Made by a program: the position numbers and the translations under genes. Source: Nostocoides sp. (GTDB lineage Bacteria; Actinomycetota; Actinomycetes; Actinomycetales; Dermatophilaceae). From it: a stretch of DNA of 64,000 bases. The stretch's first letter is position 1. Each line of letters begins with the position of its first letter. Location: contig JADJEA010000025.1 in NCBI GenBank assembly GCA_016702415.1, positions 1 through 64,000 on the forward strand, written 5' to 3'. A model generated the notes under the pieces. The model was given only the letters and a program-made list of their open reading frames with translations. It did no database searches and was not told the origin of the DNA. Positions 59,991-64,000 of the stretch are shown here, piece after piece.

Positions 59991-61253
59991 GGGGCGCTCC
60001 ACAGAATTGGACATGGTCGACGGTCGCCGAGGTTGGCCACGTCGAACTCGGCCGGCAAAGGCACCCCAACTGGCACACGGGTCCGCACATGCGGCCGTAC
60101 CTCCGGGTGGCTAACGTCTTCGAAGACCGGATCGATGTGACCGATCTCAAGGAGATGGACTTCACGGACGTATTCGATCGCTACAAGCTCCACCCCGGCG
60201 ATGTGTTGCTGAACGAGGGCCAGACTCCCGAACTGCTCGGTCGACCCGCCATCTATCGAGGCGCCCCAGAGGACGTTGCGTTCACCAACAGCCTTATCCG
60301 CTTCAAGGCCGGCCCATCCGTCACTCCCGAATGGGCCCTCCTCGTCTTCCGACACCACATGCATTCTGGCCGGTTCAAGCGCGAGTCCCGAATCACCACG
60401 AACATCGCCCACTTGTCAGCGACCCGTTTGAAGACGGTTGAGTGCCCCGTGCCGCCTCTTGACGAGCAGCGGCGGATCGTCGAGCTCCTCGAAGAAAACC
60501 TCTCCCACCTCGACGCCGCGGACACAGAACTGACTCGGGCGCAATCCAAGAGTGACGCTCTACTGCTCACCGCGTTGCGTTCTCACGTCGAGGGCCTCCG
60601 TTCGACGGGGGCGCAGTTCGCTCGCATCGGCGAGGTCGCCGAGACCAACCTTGGCAAGATGCTCGACGCCAAGAAGTCGAACGGGGAGCCGACCCCGTAC
60701 CTGGCCAACATCAACGTCCGATTGGGGACGATTTGACCTTGAGAATCTGAAAGTCGTGCCCTTGACGGCTGAGGAGCGAATTCGCCTCACACTGCTGCCC
60801 GGAGACGTGGTCGTCTGCGAAGGGGGCGAGCCTGGCCGGTGTGCGGTATGGGCACTCGAGAATTCCGGCATCGCCTACCAGAAGGCGCTCCATCGGGTTC
60901 GCGTTCACGATACCCTGCAGTTGGAGCCCGAGTACTTGGCCTTCACCCTTCGCGAAAGCATCCAGTCGGGTCGTGTGGATCGACTCTTCACCGGCACGAC
61001 CATCAAGCACCTTCCGCAGGAGAAGCTGCGCCTGATCGACGTCCCAGTACCCGAGCACTCCGTCCAAGTAGCCGCCCTTGAAGAGCTTACTGAAGTCGTT
61101 CTCTCGCGAGAGCGGCTTTTCGCAGCGCTCCAGATCGCGAAGTTGAGGAGTGTCTCACTACGAAGGGGTGTGTTGGCGGCGGCGTTTGAGGGGAAGCTGA
61201 CGGGACGGCATACGGATCGGGAGATCATCGAGGAGAGCGGCAGGAGACCACGC
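59987..61253 (+). pseudogene. hsdS: Type I restriction specificity subunit, frameshifted
   Basis: Two target-recognition domains with the two conserved helices are present. TRD1 and CR1 (LDEQRRIVELLEENLSHLDAA) read in the first frame from GTG 59987. Near 60727, after PYLANINVR, the frame ends in LGTI-stop. The continuation WGRFDLENLKVVPLTAEER lies one base over, consistent with one extra T in CGATTGGGG. The second frame then carries TRD2 and CR2 (EHSVQVAALEELTEVVLSRER, AAAFEGKLTGRHTD). This frame has no stop and runs into the next gene. A TGA one base out of frame overlaps that gene's ATG, so a second indel is possible. Without HsdS no sequence recognition is expected, unless the shift is a sequencing error. 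Confidence 0.8.
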
Positions 61254-62258
61254 ATGAAGAGCGACGAGCTCGTGTTCCGGGTGCAGGGCAGCTCGGCCGA
61301 GGCGGCCACGCCGATCACCCTTGCGGAGGCCGGCCTGCGGGAGCGGGCGCACCTGCAGGAGTGGGTGCTGGCCAACCCGACCATCCTGGGTGACGACGTC
61401 ATCATCGTCACCAGTGAGTTCGACCGCTGGGTCTCCAAGACGGGTCGCGAGCCGGACCGGCTTGACATCCTGGGCCTCGACGGCGGCGGCAGACTCGTGA
61501 TCGCAGAGCTCAAGAGGGACCGGGCACCCGACGTGGTCACGATGCAGGCGATCAACTATGCAGCCCGCGCCTCGCGATTCCAGCTCGAGGAGCTGGCCGA
61601 GGCATACCTGTCCTTCCATAGCGGAGACGACGCCCCGCAGACGAGCGACGAGGCCCTGGCTGCCCTGCGCACCCACGCCCCAGGACTGTCCAGCGACACC
61701 CTGCGCGACCCCCGGATCGTGCTCGTCGCCGGGGACTTCCCGCCCGCGGTCACCTCGGCCGTCGTCTGGCTCTCCGAGCACGACGTGGACATCACCCTGG
61801 TGCAGATCCGGGCCTACCGCTTCGGTGACAGCCGGGCCATCACGGTCTCCCGCGTCTGGCCGGTTCCCGACGCCGAAGACTATGTCGTCGCGCCTGCCCG
61901 CAAGGACCGCGCCAGCGCGGGGAGCCCCACCATTCCCGAGAAGGAGTGGACCGTCGCGGACCTGCGCACCTTGGGCACCATGGGGGTGAGCCAGACGATC
62001 CTGGTGACTATGGACCTCTGCGCCCAGCACCCCGGGACCTGGGTGGGCGGAGACCGAGTCATCGCCGTCACGGGCCGCGACGTGAACGCTCACCGCGGCG
62101 ACTACGGCGGGTTCGCCATCACCCTGCGGCGGCGGTTCGATCGGAGCAACCCGCCGTATGCCATGCAGTACGGGGCAGGGGACATTTACCAGCAGTACTA
62201 CCGTCTGGATGCAGACCTGGCCGAAGTTTGGCGAGGGCTGCGCGGGCTCGACGTCTGA
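61254..62258 (+). CDS. DUF91/NucS-like PD-(D/E)XK nuclease-fold protein
   Basis: A 334-residue protein. The ATG at 61254 has AGGAG at 61242-61246. Residues 24-110 carry AGLRERAHLQEWVLANPTIL, then Asp71 in REPDRLDILGLD and Glu85/Lys87 in LVIAELKRD, and QAINYAARASRF. This is the D...ExK core seen in DUF91/NucS-type nucleases. The remainder is unassigned and ends GGDRVIAVTGRDVNAHRGDYGG and a WRGLRGLDV tail. It is placed as the last gene of the restriction cluster and shares an uninterrupted frame with hsdS. Its role there (second nuclease, or substrate sensor) is not known. Confidence 0.65.
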   Translation: MKSDELVFRVQGSSAEAATPITLAEAGLRERAHLQEWVLANPTILGDDVIIVTSEFDRWVSKTGREPDRLDILGLDGGGRLVIAELKRDRAPDVVTMQAINYAARASRFQLEELAEAYLSFHSGDDAPQTSDEALAALRTHAPGLSSDTLRDPRIVLVAGDFPPAVTSAVVWLSEHDVDITLVQIRAYRFGDSRAITVSRVWPVPDAEDYVVAPARKDRASAGSPTIPEKEWTVADLRTLGTMGVSQTILVTMDLCAQHPGTWVGGDRVIAVTGRDVNAHRGDYGGFAITLRRRFDRSNPPYAMQYGAGDIYQQYYRLDADLAEVWRGLRGLDV

Positions 62259-62401
62259 CTAGACGGCATACGGCACAGCCAGTCAGAGAGCAGGCGGCGC
62301 TGCATCATCCACAGTCGCGCATATCCCCGCGTCAAAGTCGGGAGGGCTGCGACACAATGAACTCGGCCTGATTGAGCAAACTGGGAGAGGCGGTGGACCC
62401 T

Positions 62402-63259
62402 ATGACCACGCGGTTCGAGCTGCACCTTGTCGGGATGGACGTGCCCGAGGGCCTCATCGATGCAGATCGCCTCGTTGAGATCGTGAGAAGTCTCCAGGAC
62501 ATGGCGACGCGCCTCGGGAGGCTTGAGACAACTTCGGCGCAGACCGGGCGGCCGAGCAGGGAGCTTGACCGCGTGGCTACGCTGCGAATCGGACTGGAGC
62601 GAGGCAGCACGACGATTATTGCTGAGCGACACGGTGATCCCGACGCTCTGTCGTTCGGTCTCCCGGACGAGGAGTCGGTCGATCGCAGATTCGGGGAGCT
62701 GATCGCGAGCATAGGCGCTGACCGTCGCCCTGACTGGGTGACGGACTCGGTCGCGCGCGCCGCTGAAGGCCTCGTGACCGCGCTCATGAAGACAGCCCCT
62801 CGTGTCGAGTTCACAACGATGGGGGTCCAGCGCGCGGTGATTGAGACTGGCTCGATCCACCGTGAGACATGGGGGGCGCTCGCGTCGGAGAGTGGCGATG
62901 AGAGGGTCTCCTTCACCGGGCGGCTCTTCCATGTCAACCTCAATACGCATCGACTGGAGGTGCAGGATGACGTCGGGCATACAGTGGCGCTTCCGGAGGT
63001 GTCTGACGACGCTGAGGTGGGGAAGTTGTTGGGCTGCCACGTGACGGTCACCGGCGCGCCGTTGAAGGATCGAAACGGGAAGCTTGCGCAGATCGCTGGG
63101 GCCAGCGTCGAGCTCGCGCCCGATATTGGCCTCCGCTGGCGCGAGATGCCTGCAGCCCCCATCGAAGAGATCCTGCGGGCGGGCTCAGGGCCAACGCCCG
63201 GAGGCATCCCCGAATTGACCGAGGATGAGATCGAAGCCTTTCTCGACGCGATCTCATAG
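62402..63259 (+). CDS. Uncharacterised protein upstream of a PIN-domain gene
   Basis: A 285-residue protein I do not recognise. It starts MTTRFELHLVGMDVPEGLID and is predicted soluble, with mixed alpha/beta structure. Its first part (DADRLVEIVRSLQDMATRLG) is helical and could pair. The middle (EFTTMGVQRAVIETGSIHRE and RVSFTGRLFHVNLNTHRLEVQDD) is beta-rich and resembles OB-like strands. A GGAGAGG site lies 11 bases before the ATG. GTG 62393 and TTG 62372 are alternative starts. It ends two bases before the PIN gene, so the two are co-transcribed. It may be the PIN partner, but nothing in the sequence proves an antitoxin role. Confidence 0.6.
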   Translation: MTTRFELHLVGMDVPEGLIDADRLVEIVRSLQDMATRLGRLETTSAQTGRPSRELDRVATLRIGLERGSTTIIAERHGDPDALSFGLPDEESVDRRFGELIASIGADRRPDWVTDSVARAAEGLVTALMKTAPRVEFTTMGVQRAVIETGSIHRETWGALASESGDERVSFTGRLFHVNLNTHRLEVQDDVGHTVALPEVSDDAEVGKLLGCHVTVTGAPLKDRNGKLAQIAGASVELAPDIGLRWREMPAAPIEEILRAGSGPTPGGIPELTEDEIEAFLDAIS

Positions 63260-63261
63260 CC

Positions 63262-63693
63262 ATGACGCTTCCTCACGCAGTCCTGCTTGACACCGACGTG
63301 TTCAGCGCCATCTTCATCACACCTGAGCGTGTTGCCCGGCGCCAGGGTCACCCCTTGGACGAGTGGAAGAGCGCTGTTGAGGGTCGACGGATCGTCATCT
63401 CTTTCCAGACCCGGGCAGAGGAGTTGGCCGGCGCCCGGCACGCTCAATGGGGTGAGAAGCGCCTTGCAAACCTAATGGCGATTCTGGACTCCACACCAAC
63501 CGTCCCCGTCGACGAGGATGTTATCCAGGCATTCGCGACCCTCACCGCAGAGGCTCGCCGGGTAGGCCACGGCATGTGGGCAAAGGAGCACACCAGCGAT
63601 CGCTGGATCGCGGCATGCGCCATTGCCAAGGGGTTGCCGATTCTCTCCGGCGACGGGATCTTCCGGGATGCGCCCTCGGTGGAGTGCCTCTAG
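63262..63693 (+). CDS. PIN-domain protein (VapC-like)
   Basis: A 143-residue PIN-domain protein. The acidic residues that bind metal are visible: Asp10 in LLDTDVFSAIF, Glu in SFQTRAEELAGA, Asp in KEHTSDRWIAACAIAKG and Asp in LPILSGDGIF. PIN nucleases of VapC type cut tRNA or rRNA and are usually held by an antitoxin encoded just upstream. Here the upstream gene codes for a much larger unknown protein (285 residues) instead of a short VapB. A separate HTH-type antitoxin gene starts 119 bases downstream. Confidence 0.85.
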   Translation: MTLPHAVLLDTDVFSAIFITPERVARRQGHPLDEWKSAVEGRRIVISFQTRAEELAGARHAQWGEKRLANLMAILDSTPTVPVDEDVIQAFATLTAEARRVGHGMWAKEHTSDRWIAACAIAKGLPILSGDGIFRDAPSVECL

Positions 63694-63746
63694 GAGGTGC
63701 CCTCTGCGCCAGTCACCGTTGGCGGCATGAAAGCAGATGTCCGCAT

Positions 63747-63774
63747 CGATCTTGCACTTGCAAGTGAAAGATCG
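63747..63774. promoter_or_regulatory. 28-bp near-perfect palindrome before the last gene
   Basis: The core CACTTGCAAGTG (63755-63766) is a perfect 12-bp palindrome. Outer arms CGATCTT and AAGATCG extend it to 28 bp with one mismatch. It lies 39 bases before the antitoxin-like gene at 63813 and is a strong candidate for an autoregulatory operator. Confidence 0.65.
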
Positions 63775-63812
63775 TACGGTTGTGCATGAAGGGATAAGAG
63801 AGGGTTTCCGCC

Positions 63813-64000
63813 ATGGCTACCGCCATTGCCGCTGACCGCGTTTTCGTGAGTGAGCAGGACGCCACCCAGGCGCAGTACGTGCTGGAGGCGCTCGTCGGGC
63901 CAGAGGGCTCGCTCGCTGTGAAGCGAGGCGACGAGGCGCATCGCGCTCTGCCGCAGGGAGTAGGGGTTCTCATCCAGACCGTGCTGCAGGCCGTGGCGTC
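63813..64000 (+). CDS. Antitoxin-like protein, N-terminal part (runs off the window)
   Basis: The reading frame from ATG 63813 begins MATAIAADRVFVSEQDATQA and continues with QYVLEALVGPEGSLAV to the window end. This N-terminus resembles actinobacterial helix-turn-helix (excisionase-type) antitoxins that precede PIN toxins, in which a DNA-binding domain follows. The HTH itself lies outside the window. The palindrome just upstream supports autoregulation. A second PIN gene is therefore predicted right after the window. Confidence 0.55.
   Translation, partial: MATAIAADRVFVSEQDATQAQYVLEALVGPEGSLAVKRGDEAHRALPQGVGVLIQTVLQAVA

Larger units (their letters stand above)
2508..62272. repeat. Dispersed octamer family GTATGCCG / CGGCATAC
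   Basis: The octamer occurs about 75 times by eye count, about evenly on both strands. Examples are 2508-2515, 2920-2927, 8485-8492, 10649-10656, 19476-19483 (intergenic), 25043-25050, 31137-31144 (intergenic), 32421-32428, 34091-34098, 43697-43704, 59736-59743 and 59760-59767. It appears in all codon phases. In the phase GGC-ATA-Cnn it forces the rare Ile codon ATA. It is not part of a longer repeat; flanking bases vary. Confidence 0.85.

Noticed and set aside
2508..62272. GTATGCCG as a Chi or chromosome-dimer (KOPS) signal
   Set aside because: Those signals are strand-biased relative to replication. Copies here are split nearly evenly between strands.

Overview
The window is very GC-rich with dense, mostly overlapping genes, frequent GTG starts, GTP-dependent PEP carboxykinase, PucR-type regulators, a LytR-CpsA-Psr protein and a DUF222/HNH endonuclease. 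This points to a high-GC actinobacterium, most likely Micrococcales (Dermatophilaceae/Intrasporangiaceae-like). The assignment is inferred from gene content, not from a marker gene.

Layout. 1-7.8 kb is an accessory patchwork: a decayed IS21 element, a HEPN remnant, a broken nagB next to nagA, two type II toxin-antitoxin pairs, the 3' half of a tRNA-Arg gene (probable attachment site) with 44-bp tandem repeats, and a frameshifted IS256-family transposase. 7.8-19.3 kb is a catabolic block with two PucR regulators, a flavoprotein dehydrogenase, an MBL-fold hydrolase, an NCS1 permease and a hydantoinase/oxoprolinase pair whose A subunit is interrupted. 19.7-30.9 kb holds pckG, a DUF2461 protein, a two-component system followed by a membrane glycosyltransferase and a GtrA protein, tRNA-Ser(GCT), a TetR-like regulator, an LCP protein and cspA. 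31.2-35.7 kb holds aroQ and a TPP riboswitch driving a thiamine ABC transporter. 36-45.3 kb holds a mug-type DNA glycosylase, a secreted ARB_07466-domain protein, glycogen phosphorylase, an unusual CHAD-pirin fusion, amt-glnK and pobA. 45.4-54 kb is a minus-strand molybdenum hydroxylase operon of the form II CO dehydrogenase type with maturation genes. 54.1-64 kb is a defence-flavoured region: an ATPase, an HNH endonuclease, hsdR, a frameshifted hsdS, a PD-(D/E)XK-type nuclease-like protein, a PIN-domain pair and the start of another antitoxin gene. No hsdM is present in the window.

The most striking non-gene signal is a dispersed octamer, GTATGCCG (complement CGGCATAC). It appears about 75 times on both strands, in every codon phase and between genes, where about two would be expected by composition. 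It is missing from the mobile first 8 kb apart from the nagBA block. A second window-wide feature is the number of single-base frameshifts (istA, istB, IS256, nagB, hyuA, hsdS). Some of these lie at short homopolymers and may be sequence errors rather than real mutations.
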